A DNA stretch of 64,000 bases from Afifella sp. IM 167 (GCF_020144925.1 NZ_NSLC01000005.1:62001-126000), one strand, 5' to 3'. Shown: positions 28,579-38,331, counted from the stretch's first letter. Notes: generated by a model not told the origin, from the letters alone. Translations and numbers: made by a program.

Positions 28579-31500
28579 TCCTCGCTCTCCCCGAGCGAGA
28601 ATTCGGCGATGCGGGCGAGATGGTCGAAATCGCCGCCGTAATCGGCGGTCCGCGGCACACGGCTGGAGAGGTAGGCGTTCTCGGGGCTGGCGAAATGGGC
28701 GATCAGCTCGAAGAGGTTCTTCTCCGTCATCGCCAGGCACTCGGCGAGCGTCACCTCCGGTTCGTTCTTCGTCGCCCGCTTCGTGCCGCGCGCCTCCACC
28801 TTGCCGCCCTCGCCGCGGCCGTGGATCTGGTAGTAGAGGAGCTCGGCCGCATCGCCCGCCGGCGCCCCCGCAAAGGCGCCGCGCCGCGCCATCAGCGCTT
28901 CCAGCGGCAGCTGCGGGCTCACCGAAAGCACCTCCCTGGCGCTCGGCGGCGTGCCGGTCTTGTAGTCGATGATGGCGAGCCGTCCGTCCTCGAGGATATC
29001 GATCCGGTCGGCCCGGCCGGTGAGGCGGAAGTCGCGGCTCGCTTCCCAGGCGCCCCTTGCCTCCACATGGCGGCGCACGATTCCCTCCCGCGCCGCCTCC
29101 TGCCGCACGAACCAGCGCGCCACGCGTTGAAAGCGCGGCCACCAGATGGCCGCGACTTCCGGCCAGTCGGAAAACCCGGCAAAGGCATCGCGCCCGATCT
29201 CGATGAGCCGGGAATGCGCTGCCTCGTCGAAGGGGCCGGCGGGTCGCTCGGCGACGAAGGTCTCCAGGATGTCGTGGACGAGCATGCCGCGCTCGGCCGC
29301 GCCCGCCGGGGCGGCGATCTCCTCGAAGGGTTTGAGGCCGAGCACGTATTCGGCGTGGATCGCATAGGGGTCGCGGATCAGCGTCTCGATGCGCGTCACC
29401 GAGAGCTGCTTCGGCCGCGCTTCGAGCGGCGGGCAGGGCATCGGCGGGGAAATGGAGACGGTCTCCTGCGGCACGTCGAGCGCCCGCGCGAGGGCAAGCA
29501 TCTCGGCCCCCCGATCGCGCAGCGCCCGCGTCGCCTCCGATCCGGCGCGCGCGGCAAGGCGCTGCAGCCAGCGCGAGGCGACCATGGGCTCGCCCTCCTG
29601 CCGCATGGCGCGGGTGAGGAAAACGTCGCGATGGCCGAGCGACTGGACGAAATCATGGGCTGAAAGGCCGAGCCGCCTTTCCGGCGGATCGAGGCCGATG
29701 GCGCCCGCCATCAGGCGCGACAGGAAGGGGTCGGTGCGCGATGGCCTTGGCCAGACGCCCTCGTTGAGCCCGCCGAGCACGGCGACGTCGACGCTTTGCA
29801 GCCGCGCCTCCAGCGTGCCCCAGATATGGACGCGCGGATCGTTGCCGCCGCGCCGGCGCACTTTCGCTTCGCCCGCCAGCGTCTCGAAGAGGGCGGGATA
29901 ATCCTCCCGCCTGAGCGCCGGCCCGTCCGATGCGGCCTCGAAGAGCGCGTCGAGCCGCTCTGCCAGCGCTTCGCCGGCCTCGCCCGCGAAGAGTTCGTCC
30001 GTTCCTTCTGCGTCCGCCTCGGCCGGCCCTTCCGCGATGGCGGCGAGCGCCGCCGCATGGGCGGAAAGGAGCTCGGCAAGGGGCCTTTCGCCCGAGCGGA
30101 TGGCGAGCATCGGAGAAAGCGCATTCTGCAGGCGGGCAAGGAGCGCCGCCGCCTCGTCCCATTCCTCGCTGGAAAGTCCGCGCGAGGCCGCGTTGCGGTC
30201 CTCGCGCGCGTCATGCGCGGCGCGCCGGTGGGCGAGCGTCGTTTCGATGGCCGGCAGGCCTTCGGCAAGGACGGGGCCGCGCAGCACGGCGCGCTCCAGC
30301 GCCCGCGCCGCCCGGCGCACGCGCCCTTCCGGCCAGCCGAAGCGGGCGAGCGGATGCTTCGCCAGCGCCAGGAGAGGGATCGCCTCCGCCCCGTTCCAGG
30401 CCACCTCGGCGACGAGGCGGGCAAGAACGCCCGGCGCCGTCAGCGTCAGCGCCATGCCGCCGGAATCGTCCACCCGCACCTGCCAGCGCTCCAGCATGGC
30501 CGAGACGCGCCGGGCGAGGGCCCGGTCGGGGGTGATCAGCGCGGCGAGTTTTTCCTCCTCCACGGCCCGGCGCAGGATGAGGGCGGCGGTGAGCGCTTCC
30601 TCCCGCTCGTCCTGCGCCTCGATGAGGGCAATGCCCTCCAGCCCGCCCTCGCCGCCGGGCGCCGGCGCCTCGGCCCAGTGGTCGGTGGTGGCGGCGGGTC
30701 GCAGCGCGTCGGAGACGAGGCGCATCCGGGCGGCCAGAGGCGCAGGTGCCGCCGCCAGCTCGCGCACCTCCTCGCGCCGGCAGCCGAGGGCGGCAAGAAG
30801 CTTCTTCAGGCCGAACTGCGGATGGCCGGCATCGGCCGGCTCGGCGCGCGCGTCGCCGATCGCCTCCCAGCCTTCCTGGTCCAGATGCGTGTCGAGGCCC
30901 GGCAGCACCGCGGCCCCGTTCGGCAGCCGCGCAATCGCGGCCAAAAGCGCCGCCGTCGCCGGCACCGAGCCGGTCGAGCCCGCGGCAATGACGGGTCCGT
31001 GCGAGCCTTCGGCGGAAAGCCGCGCCGCCTCCGCCCGTAGCGCCGTGTCACGATGCGCGCCCGGATCGGCAAGGCCGCGCTCTTCCAGATGGCCTGGCCA
31101 GGCGCGCGAGACGATTTCCAGAAACTCTCTGGTGATCTGCCAGTAGCGGGCAAGGTCCTCCGGCGGCACCGCGTGGAGCGCCTGCCAGCGCGCCGGGTCG
31201 AGCCCGACTTCGTCGAGGACGTCGCCGAGCGCGCCGGCAAGCCGCGCCGCATCGGCGGGCGAGGCGGGAATGAGGGAGGGCTCGTCTCCGAGCCCGGCCG
31301 CCTGGCGCACCATCGTTCCGGACCAGGCGAGCACCAGCCGGGTGAGGATGAGCCGGCGGGCGAGCGGCGCCACGACCGGCCGGGACAGGAGGTCGTCTTC
31401 GCCGGCAATCTCGGCGAGCGGCTCGTCCTCGTCGAGATCGCCGAGCGTGCGGATCTTCGGCAGGATGAGCCCGCCGGGCCGCGCCTTCAGAAAGCTTTCG

Positions 31501-31682
31501 CGGATGGCGCGCGCGGCGCGGCGCGTCGGCAGGTAGAGCGTCAGGCCGGCAAGCGCCAACGGATCCTCCAGCCGGGCCTGCGGCACGAGGCGGCCGGAAA
31601 GGATCGCCTCCACCAGCGCCTCGAGGAAAGGCGTGCCGGCCGGGAGGCTGAAGACGTTCGGCCTGTCTCCGATCTCGCTCAT
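28575..31682 (-). CDS. addB: AddB subunit of the AddAB helicase-nuclease
   Basis: AddB is the second nuclease subunit of AddAB and in the alphaproteobacterial form lacks an obvious active helicase. The product has 1035 residues. Near the N-terminus LTLYLPTRRAARAIRESFL sits where a Walker A would be but is not a P-loop. The C-terminal RecB-type nuclease motif is GRADRIDILEDGRLAIIDYKTG (shown split: GRADRIDILEDG, RLAIIDYKTG). ATG at 31682 was chosen (MSEIGDRPNVFSLP); upstream codons overlap murU. Only 4 bases separate it from murU and it overlaps addA by 4 bases. Confidence 0.95.
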   Translation of the reverse strand: MSEIGDRPNVFSLPAGTPFLEALVEAILSGRLVPQARLEDPLALAGLTLYLPTRRAARAIRESFLKARPGGLILPKIRTLGDLDEDEPLAEIAGEDDLLSRPVVAPLARRLILTRLVLAWSGTMVRQAAGLGDEPSLIPASPADAARLAGALGDVLDEVGLDPARWQALHAVPPEDLARYWQITREFLEIVSRAWPGHLEERGLADPGAHRDTALRAEAARLSAEGSHGPVIAAGSTGSVPATAALLAAIARLPNGAAVLPGLDTHLDQEGWEAIGDARAEPADAGHPQFGLKKLLAALGCRREEVRELAAAPAPLAARMRLVSDALRPAATTDHWAEAPAPGGEGGLEGIALIEAQDEREEALTAALILRRAVEEEKLAALITPDRALARRVSAMLERWQVRVDDSGGMALTLTAPGVLARLVAEVAWNGAEAIPLLALAKHPLARFGWPEGRVRRAARALERAVLRGPVLAEGLPAIETTLAHRRAAHDAREDRNAASRGLSSEEWDEAAALLARLQNALSPMLAIRSGERPLAELLSAHAAALAAIAEGPAEADAEGTDELFAGEAGEALAERLDALFEAASDGPALRREDYPALFETLAGEAKVRRRGGNDPRVHIWGTLEARLQSVDVAVLGGLNEGVWPRPSRTDPFLSRLMAGAIGLDPPERRLGLSAHDFVQSLGHRDVFLTRAMRQEGEPMVASRWLQRLAARAGSEATRALRDRGAEMLALARALDVPQETVSISPPMPCPPLEARPKQLSVTRIETLIRDPYAIHAEYVLGLKPFEEIAAPAGAAERGMLVHDILETFVAERPAGPFDEAAHSRLIEIGRDAFAGFSDWPEVAAIWWPRFQRVARWFVRQEAAREGIVRRHVEARGAWEASRDFRLTGRADRIDILEDGRLAIIDYKTGTPPSAREVLSVSPQLPLEALMARRGAFAGAPAGDAAELLYYQIHGRGEGGKVEARGTKRATKNEPEVTLAECLAMTEKNLFELIAHFASPENAYLSSRVPRTADYGGDFDHLARIAEFSLGESEE

Positions 31683-31686
31683 CGCA

Positions 31687-32406
31687 TCAGGCGGCGCTTT
31701 CCAGGATGGCGAGCTCGGCGGCGCGGATGGCCTCGGGGTTTTCCACGTTGATCCACAGTCCGTCGAGGCGCACGCCGAAGAGCCGGCCTTTTTCCAGCGC
31801 CCGGTCGAAGAGGACGTTGAGCGAGAAGGCCCCCTCGGGCGGATCGTCGAAGAGGCGCGGCGAGAGGATCGCCGCCCCCGCATAGGCGAACGGCGCCACC
31901 GTCCGCTCCAGGCGCCGTTCCAGCCGCCCGTCCTTGCCGAGCACGAAATCGCCCCTGCCGGAATAGCCGGCCGAGGCGACCGTGGAGGCGAGCAGCAACA
32001 GCCCGTCCATCTCCTTTTCGTCCCAGCCGTCGATCAGCCATCTGAGGTTAGGCCGCACGCCCTCCAGCCAGAAGGAATCGGAATTGCGGATGAGGAAGGG
32101 CCCCTCGCCGAGAAGCGGCAGTGCCTTGATGCAGGCCCCGCCGGTATCGAGCAGCTTCGCGCGCTCGTCGGAAATCAGCACCTGTGGTTGCCGGCGGCGC
32201 GAAAGATGCGCTTCCACGAGATCGGCGAGATAATGCACGTTCACCACGGCCTTGCCGATGCCCGCCTCGGCCAGCCCGTCGAGGCAGTGGTCGATGAGCG
32301 CCTTGCCGGCGACTTCGATGAGCGGCTTCGGGGTGGTGGTCGTCAAAGGGCGCATGCGCCGGCCGAAGCCGGCCGCAAGCACCATGGCGCTGGACAGAGA
32401 GGTCAA
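31687..32406 (-). CDS. murU: N-acetylmuramate-1-phosphate uridylyltransferase-like (MurU)
   Basis: A 239-residue nucleotidyltransferase with the pyrophosphorylase signature LAAGFGRRMRPLTTTTPKPL and later Asp-containing motifs (NSDSFW). In this position, beside an AmgK-like kinase, it fits MurU, which makes UDP-MurNAc from recycled MurNAc-1-phosphate and bypasses de novo synthesis and fosfomycin. A general hexose-1-phosphate nucleotidyltransferase is the alternative. It lies 19 bases after the tsaE-amgK gene and 4 before addB. Confidence 0.83.
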   Translation of the reverse strand: MTSLSSAMVLAAGFGRRMRPLTTTTPKPLIEVAGKALIDHCLDGLAEAGIGKAVVNVHYLADLVEAHLSRRRQPQVLISDERAKLLDTGGACIKALPLLGEGPFLIRNSDSFWLEGVRPNLRWLIDGWDEKEMDGLLLLASTVASAGYSGRGDFVLGKDGRLERRLERTVAPFAYAGAAILSPRLFDDPPEGAFSLNVLFDRALEKGRLFGVRLDGLWINVENPEAIRAAELAILESAA

Positions 32407-32425
32407 CAGCGAGCCTCCAGATGGG

Positions 32426-33910
32426 TCAGAGGAGGCGTTGATAGCACCGGCGGAGCGGCGACAGAACCGGCTTGTTGAGGTCGCGTTTCAGCCGGGCGAG
32501 AAGCCGCGGCATGTGCGCCCGGTAGGCCGGCTTTCCCTCCCGCGACATGCGCGAGAAGGCGCCGAGCACCTTGCTCGCCCGCTGCGCCGCAAGGATCGTG
32601 TAGGCGGCCCGGAAGGCTTTTTCGTCGAAGGCGCCCCGCCCGCGCTTCCGTGCCGCGATGTAGCGCGCAAGAAGCGCTTCTTCCTGCTCTTCGCTGATAT
32701 CGGCGCGCGCATCCTGGCAGAGCGAGGCGAGGTCGTAGGCCGGATGGCCGATCAGCGCGTCCTGGAAGTCGATGACGCCGACCCGGTCGGTGCCCTTCTC
32801 GCCCGCCATCCAGATGATGTTGGGCGAATGGTAGTCGCGCAGCACGATCGCCTTCTCGCCCCCCTCGATCCCGGCGAGCAGCTCCCGCCAGGCCTTGAGG
32901 AAATCCGTCCGTTCCGCGGCCGTCAGCGGCGCGCCCGTCTCCGGCCCGGCGAAATGGTCGGCAAACAGGCTCGCCTCGATGAGGAGCGCCTCCGTGTCGT
33001 AGGCGGGCAGGAGGATGGCCGCCCGCGCGTCGCTCTTGTGCGGCCGGTGCAGTTTGACGAGGAGGTCGGCCGCCGCCTCGTAGCGCGCCATGATCGGCTC
33101 GCGCTCGGCGCTCACGATCGGCTCGCTGCCGAAATCCTCAACGAGCAGCAGACCTGCCGGAAGATCCTGGGAAAGGACGCCCGGCACCTTCACCCCCCTT
33201 GCGGCGAGAAGGCCGCCGACCTTGAGGAAGGCGGAAAGGTCGAGCGCCCGGTGCGCGACGGCGTCGTAGCTCCTGCCCTTCCAGACCGGCGGGCCCTCGG
33301 CCCGCGCCGGCGCGTTCATCAGGATGGCCTCGTCCCCGTCGCGGATGCGCTCGTAGCTGCGGCCTGATGCGTCGCCGAGGATCGGGATGCGGTGCGCGTC
33401 GGCGCGGCCGCCTGCGTCGAGGAAGCGTCGGATATGGAAGCTGCGCTCCAGCCTTTCCGGCCAGTCGCCGCCGCCGGCAAGGCTCGCCTGCCGGCCCTCG
33501 CCGGCAACCTCCAGCCGCACCGTCAGAGCGTCGGGCGCCGAAAGCGCGCCCTTTTCGGGCCATTCAGCGATGAGCGTCGCCTCCGCCGGAAGGTCGAGGA
33601 GCCCGGTCTCCTCCGCCTCTTCCGGCGCGCCGAGCCGGTAGAGGTCGGCATGCACGACGGCAAGGCGCGCCAGTGGATAGTCGATCCGCAGCGCGAAGGT
33701 CGGGCTCGGCACTTCCAGGCGCGGCTCGCCCGCAATGGCGCGGATGAAGGCGCGCGCGAGGCTCGTCTTGCCGGCGCCGAGCCCGCCCTCCAGCAGGATC
33801 GTGTCGCCGGCCCGCGCAGCCGCGGCGATGTCCTCGGCAAGCCGGATCGTGGCGCGCTCGTCGGCGAGCGCCATCGTGGCGGTCGGTCGGGGCGGCACGG
33901 AAGGCTTCAT
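32426..33910 (-). CDS. Fusion protein: TsaE-type ATPase and AmgK-like sugar kinase
   Basis: One 494-residue frame carries two functions. Residues about 15-150 are TsaE, the ATPase needed for t6A modification of ANN-decoding tRNAs, with Walker A GGLGAGKTS at 42-50 and the conserved VPSPTFALRIDY. Residues about 165-494 are an aminoglycoside-phosphotransferase-fold kinase with catalytic loop LRDYHSPNIIW and metal motif GVIDFQDALIG. Next to murU this half best fits AmgK, the anomeric N-acetylmuramate/N-acetylglucosamine kinase of cell-wall recycling. No stop or frameshift separates the halves. It overlaps divL by 4 bases. Such fusions are known in alphaproteobacteria; whether both halves act in the intact protein is not shown. 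Confidence 0.88.
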   Translation of the reverse strand: MKPSVPPRPTATMALADERATIRLAEDIAAAARAGDTILLEGGLGAGKTSLARAFIRAIAGEPRLEVPSPTFALRIDYPLARLAVVHADLYRLGAPEEAEETGLLDLPAEATLIAEWPEKGALSAPDALTVRLEVAGEGRQASLAGGGDWPERLERSFHIRRFLDAGGRADAHRIPILGDASGRSYERIRDGDEAILMNAPARAEGPPVWKGRSYDAVAHRALDLSAFLKVGGLLAARGVKVPGVLSQDLPAGLLLVEDFGSEPIVSAEREPIMARYEAAADLLVKLHRPHKSDARAAILLPAYDTEALLIEASLFADHFAGPETGAPLTAAERTDFLKAWRELLAGIEGGEKAIVLRDYHSPNIIWMAGEKGTDRVGVIDFQDALIGHPAYDLASLCQDARADISEEQEEALLARYIAARKRGRGAFDEKAFRAAYTILAAQRASKVLGAFSRMSREGKPAYRAHMPRLLARLKRDLNKPVLSPLRRCYQRLL

Positions 33911-36375
33911 TCGGCCGCTTGCACGGCCTCTTCGACATCGACCGGCAGGCGCACGGTGGTGGTGGTGCCGGCGCCTTCCTCTGAATCGATCAGGATCTCG
34001 CCGTGGTGCAGCTCCACGAGCCGCTTCACGATGGAAAGGCCGAGCCCGGCGCCGCGGCGCCCGCCCTGCGGCGCCGTGCCCTCGAAGGGCTTGAAGATGT
34101 CGCTGCGGATCGCCTCGGGAATGCCCGGCCCCTCGTCGCTGACGCGAAACACCACATGCCCCTCCTCGCGCTCGGCCGAAAGGCCGACACGGCCGCCCTC
34201 GAGCGAGAAGTTGATGGCGTTGGAAAGCAGGTTGTAGAGGATCTGCCGCACCCTGGAGGCGTCGGCGCGGAAGCTGCCGAGCCCGGCAGGCGCCGAGATC
34301 GCCAGCGCCACCTTCTTTTCCTCCACCCGATCGCCGATGCCTTCGACGGCCGCGCGCACCACGCCGGCGATGTCCACTTCGCCGATCTCCAGTTCCATGA
34401 TGCCGGCATCGACGGTGGCGAGGTCGAGGATGTCGTTGACGAGGGCGAGCAGCGCGTCGGAGGACTGCGAGATATGGCCCATATATTCGCGCTGCTGCTC
34501 GTTGAGCTCGCCGGGCGTCTCGCTGGCGAGGATCTGCGAGAAGCCGATGATGGAGGCCAGCGGCGTCCGCAATTCGTAGGAGACGTGCTGGATGAAGTCG
34601 GATTTCAGCTGGTCGGCCTCTTCCAGGAGCCGGTTGCGCTCTTCCAGGAAGCGGTGCGCCTGCGCCTTCTCGGTGACGTCGGCGAAGGTGAGCAGCGTCA
34701 TGCCCTGCGGCAGCGGCACGGTGGCGTATTCGATGACGGAGCCGCCGCGGCGCTCCATGCGGCCTTCGAGGCTCTCGCCGGCATCCGTGCGGGTGATCGC
34801 CGTAGCGATCTTCTTCCAGGTCTCCTGGTCCGGATAGAACACCATCCAGTGGCCGATGAGGCTGGAAATATGCGGTTCCTTGCTGAGGAAGTCGGGCGAA
34901 AGGCGCCACATCTCCGTCAGCACCGGGTTGTAGAGCCGCAGCCGGCCGTCGGAGCCGAACACGCCGACCGCCTCCGAAAGGTGGTCGAGCGTCTCGCCCT
35001 GGATGCGCGACAGCGCGTTGACGCGGCTTTCCAGCGAAAGCCGCTCCGTCACGTTCTCGTAGATGTAGGTGAAGCCGCCCTGCACGTTGGGCGTGGCGAT
35101 CAGCCGGAGCGAGCGCCCGTCCGGCAGGTGCCACATTTCCTCGCGCGGCTGCGGGTCGACATAGGCTTCAAGGTGCTCGCGCCGCCAGGCCCGGTAGTTC
35201 GCCTGCTCGGGAAGCTGCCGCTCGGCGCGCAGCTGGTCGAGGATGACGCCCTCCTCCGTGCCGGGTACGAGGAAGCGGTCGGAAAGGCCGAAGAGCGTGC
35301 GGAAGGCGGCGTTGGAAAATTCCAGATGCTGCTCGCCGCCGAAGACGGCGATCGCCGAGGAGACCTCGTCGAGAAGCCGGGCGTTGAGCTCGATGTTGCG
35401 CCTCAGTTCGCCGCGGGCGTTCTCCAGCTCCGTGACATCGATGGCAAGGCCCACCGTCCCGTCCTCGGCCTTGATGTCGAACACGTCCATCTGGCGCTTC
35501 GTCTGGCCGAACCGCACCGCCACCGTCTCGTGGAAGACGAGGCCCTCGCGGTGGGCGGCGCGGATCGCGTCGCGCGTCGAAGGGTCGAGAAGCTCGCTGC
35601 CGCGCGCATTGAGGGAGGCGAGGTCGCTGGCGCCGGTGGCGGCAAGGTAGGCCGGATTGGCCCAGCTCAGACGCCCGTGCATGTTCCGCCGCCAGAGCGG
35701 GAAGGGCAGTCTCTCGGCGAGTGAGCGCAGCGCCGTCATCTCGGAGATGACGAAGCCGGCCTGCTCCTTCAGCTCGGCGAAGGAGCGGCGCTCTCCGGTC
35801 AGCTCGCGCAGCCGGATGATGGCGCGGTTGCCGCTGGTGCGGCCCGTCGCCTCCAGAAAGCAGTCGGTGAAGGTCCGCAGCGACAGGCGGAAGGATTCGC
35901 CCGTCTCCCGCAGTCCCGTGATGCATTCGGCCAGCGCATCGGCGCTGCGCTGGTCCAGCCAGTCGGAAAAGGTGAGGAAATCGTCGCTGGCCGCCGGCGC
36001 TCCGGTTCGCTCGGGCAAGGCGCCGTAGAGCACGGGCTCCGTCTCGGCCATGGAAAAGCAGATGGTCTTCTGGTCGTCGCTGGCGAGCAGCGCCTCGCTG
36101 CGGTCGAGCGAATGCTGCAGGGCGGCGATCCGCTTCTGTGCGTCGGCGAGGCTGCTGTCGCGCTCGCGTCGCGCCAGGAAGCCGATGGCGATGACCGCCG
36201 TGCCGGCACAGCCGGCCGTGACCGCGAGCCAGAGGAGCTGGGAGAGGCCGCCGCTGCTCAGGAGGGCCGGAATGGAGGCTGCGCTGGCCGGAGGGGCGAC
36301 GGCGATGCTCGCCGCGACGCCGGATGCGATCCTGCCCGCAGCTTGAATCGCTCTGTGCCCGGCCTGCCGGTCCAA
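33907..36375 (-). CDS. divL: DivL-like PAS-rich histidine kinase homologue with Tyr in the H-box
   Basis: An 822-residue membrane-anchored sensor. It has an N-terminal helix (LWLAVTAGCAGTAVIAIGFL, about residues 48-67), at least three PAS-like domains (about 215-590), a dimerisation domain and a complete HATPase domain (N box NLLSNAINFS, G1 DEGPGIP, G2 GAGLGLS). The H-box reads FIQHVSYELRTPLASIIGF: a tyrosine (about residue 600, codon at 34576-34578) replaces the phospho-accepting histidine. This is the signature of DivL, which in Caulobacter binds DivK and controls CckA and hence CtrA. The gene order divL-tsaE also supports DivL. A strong ahcY terminator upstream separates it from ahcY. Confidence 0.93.
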   Translation of the reverse strand: MDRQAGHRAIQAAGRIASGVAASIAVAPPASAASIPALLSSGGLSQLLWLAVTAGCAGTAVIAIGFLARRERDSSLADAQKRIAALQHSLDRSEALLASDDQKTICFSMAETEPVLYGALPERTGAPAASDDFLTFSDWLDQRSADALAECITGLRETGESFRLSLRTFTDCFLEATGRTSGNRAIIRLRELTGERRSFAELKEQAGFVISEMTALRSLAERLPFPLWRRNMHGRLSWANPAYLAATGASDLASLNARGSELLDPSTRDAIRAAHREGLVFHETVAVRFGQTKRQMDVFDIKAEDGTVGLAIDVTELENARGELRRNIELNARLLDEVSSAIAVFGGEQHLEFSNAAFRTLFGLSDRFLVPGTEEGVILDQLRAERQLPEQANYRAWRREHLEAYVDPQPREEMWHLPDGRSLRLIATPNVQGGFTYIYENVTERLSLESRVNALSRIQGETLDHLSEAVGVFGSDGRLRLYNPVLTEMWRLSPDFLSKEPHISSLIGHWMVFYPDQETWKKIATAITRTDAGESLEGRMERRGGSVIEYATVPLPQGMTLLTFADVTEKAQAHRFLEERNRLLEEADQLKSDFIQHVSYELRTPLASIIGFSQILASETPGELNEQQREYMGHISQSSDALLALVNDILDLATVDAGIMELEIGEVDIAGVVRAAVEGIGDRVEEKKVALAISAPAGLGSFRADASRVRQILYNLLSNAINFSLEGGRVGLSAEREEGHVVFRVSDEGPGIPEAIRSDIFKPFEGTAPQGGRRGAGLGLSIVKRLVELHHGEILIDSEEGAGTTTTVRLPVDVEEAVQAAE

Positions 36376-36521
36376 TCTCGTCTCCGCCGCGTCTGTCCTG
36401 GCTACCGGAGAGGAAGCCCCGACATCCCCACCCGAATCGACACATTACCCGCTTCGCAGAGGCCGGAAAAGGCGAAGGCGCGGTAAAGGCGGGCAAGTCG
36501 CGGAACGCTCGGCGGATCGAC

Positions 36522-36550
36522 AAAAAAAGGAGCGCCCGCGGGCGCTCCTT
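36522..36550 (-). terminator. Rho-independent terminator after ahcY
   Basis: A perfect 24-base palindrome (36527-36550, arm AAGGAGCGCCCG) is followed in the minus direction by a run of T (36522-36528). It lies 38 bases after ahcY, is one of the strongest terminators in the window, and insulates the divL operon from ahcY. Confidence 0.92.
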
Positions 36551-36588
36551 CAGCCTGTGGATTGCTGTGCAAAGAGCTGCGGCGGAAC

Positions 36589-37989
36589 TCAGTAGCGGTA
36601 GTGGTCCGCCTTGAAAGGCCCTTCCTCGGAGACGCCGATATAGGAGGCCTGCTCCGGGCTCAGCTTGGTCAGTTCGATGTTGAGCTTCTTCAGGTGCAGC
36701 GAGGCGACCTTCTCGTCGAGGTGCTTCGGCAGCACGTAGACCTTGTTGGAATACTCATCGCCCTTGGTGAAGAGCTCGATCTGCGCCAGCACCTGGTTGG
36801 TGAAGGAGGCCGACATGACGAAGCTCGGATGGCCGGTGGCGTTGCCGAGGTTGAGGAGCCGGCCCTGCGACAGGAGGATCATCCGCTTGCCGTCCGGGAA
36901 GGTCACCATGTCGACCTGCGGCTTCACCTCGTTCCAGTTGAGGTTGCGCAGCGCGCCGACTTGGATCTCGTTGTCGAAGTGGCCGATGTTGCCGACGATC
37001 GCCATGTCCTTCATCGCCCGCATATGATCGATGGTGATGACGTCCTTGTTGCCGGTGGCGGTGACGAAGATGTCGGCATGCGGCGCCGCCTCGTCCATGG
37101 TCACGACCTCGAAGCCGTCCATCGCCGCCTGCAGGGCGCAGATCGGATCGATCTCCGTGACCTTCACGCGTGCGCCGGCGCCCTTGAGGGACTGCGCCGA
37201 GCCCTTGCCGACATCGCCGTAGCCGCACACGACGGCGACCTTGCCGGCCATCATCACGTCGGTGGCGCGGCGGATGCCGTCGACCAGCGATTCGCGGCAG
37301 CCGTACTTGTTGTCGAACTTCGACTTGGTGACGCTGTCGTTGACGTTGATCGCCGGGAAGGGAAGCATGCCCTTCTTCTGCAGGTCATAGAGGCGCATCA
37401 CGCCGGTGGTCGTCTCCTCGGAGACGCCGCGGATGGCCGCGCGCACCTTGTCGAACCATTCCGGCGTGGTGTCGAGCCGGCGCTTGATGATCTTGTAAAG
37501 CTCTTCCTCTTCCTCGTTCTGCGGGCTGGCGATCAGCGAGGGATCGTCCTTCGCCCGCGCGCCGAGGAGGATGAGCATGGTGGCGTCGCCGCCGTCGTCG
37601 AGGATCATGTTGGCCGTCTCGCCGTTCGGCCATTCGAAGATGCGGTCGGCATAGTCCCAGTATTCGGCAAGCGTCTCGCCCTTGACGGCGAAGACGGGAA
37701 CGCCGCTTGCGGCGATCGCGGCCGCGGCGTGGTCCTGCGTCGAATAGATGTTGCAGGAGGCCCAGCGCACTTCCGCGCCGAGCGCCACCAGCGTCTCGAT
37801 GAGGACGGCCGTCTGGATCGTCATGTGCAGCGATCCGGCGATCCGCGCGCCCTTCAGCGGCTGGGAGGCGCCGTATTCCTCGCGCAGCGCCATGAGACCC
37901 GGCATTTCGGTCTCGGCGATCTCGATCTCCTTGCGGCCCCACTCGGCCAGCGACAGATCTTTGACAACGAAATCTTCGCGCTCGGGCAT
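36589..37989 (-). CDS. ahcY: S-adenosylhomocysteine hydrolase
   Basis: AhcY splits S-adenosylhomocysteine to adenosine and homocysteine, removing the product inhibitor of methyltransferases. It has 466 residues, including the insertion (around [20 protein letters not shown]) seen in many bacterial forms. The NAD-binding motif is [14 protein letters not shown], and the C-terminus KADHYRY is diagnostic. ATG at 37989 has GAGGA upstream. The frame is open about 108 codons further but those are not AhcY-like. It is monocistronic, ended by a strong terminator. metK, the opposite end of the methyl cycle, is elsewhere in the window. Confidence 0.98.
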   Translation of the reverse strand: MPEREDFVVKDLSLAEWGRKEIEIAETEMPGLMALREEYGASQPLKGARIAGSLHMTIQTAVLIETLVALGAEVRWASCNIYSTQDHAAAAIAASGVPVFAVKGETLAEYWDYADRIFEWPNGETANMILDDGGDATMLILLGARAKDDPSLIASPQNEEEEELYKIIKRRLDTTPEWFDKVRAAIRGVSEETTTGVMRLYDLQKKGMLPFPAINVNDSVTKSKFDNKYGCRESLVDGIRRATDVMMAGKVAVVCGYGDVGKGSAQSLKGAGARVKVTEIDPICALQAAMDGFEVVTMDEAAPHADIFVTATGNKDVITIDHMRAMKDMAIVGNIGHFDNEIQVGALRNLNWNEVKPQVDMVTFPDGKRMILLSQGRLLNLGNATGHPSFVMSASFTNQVLAQIELFTKGDEYSNKVYVLPKHLDEKVASLHLKKLNIELTKLSPEQASYIGVSEEGPFKADHYRY

Positions 37990-38331
37990 CAAATCCTCGG
38001 TTCGTTCGAATGTCGTGAAGGTTGGTCGGGGCGTTACCATGCTGGCCGGAAAGCGGCAAGTCGCGGCGACCCGCAAGGCTCGCGCCTCGGTTCGAATGGC
38101 CGCGCTGGGGCGGCGCGTCGCCTGCCGCCCCGGCCGTGCCCCTGGCGCTCGCGAGCACGGCTTGGAGATGCGGCCCGTGCACATGATGGAAGCCTGAAAC
38201 CGAAAAACAGGCTGCCGGCGTTGGGCGCGCGAATGGTGTCGAACGATCTGTTCGGTTAACCCCTGGACGGATCGGAGCACGAAGGCGCGGCCATTCGCGG
38301 GAGCACCGGACATTCGGGAGTGGGCCTCTTA
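37990..38331. other. Intergenic region between ahcY and the ASCH-domain gene
   Basis: This 342-base divergent gap must hold both promoters, but I see no confident -35/-10 pair. A 10-base direct repeat (CCTCGGTTCG at 37995-38004 and 38085-38094) is followed by TTCGAATG-like sequence in both copies. No tRNA, small gene or known riboswitch was recognised. Confidence 0.5.

Noticed and set aside
37990-38150. Possible SAH riboswitch upstream of ahcY
   Set aside because: The sequence contains GAGG and GAGCC-like pieces, but I could not fit the conserved core or pairing pattern. A covariance-model search for the SAH riboswitch family would decide.
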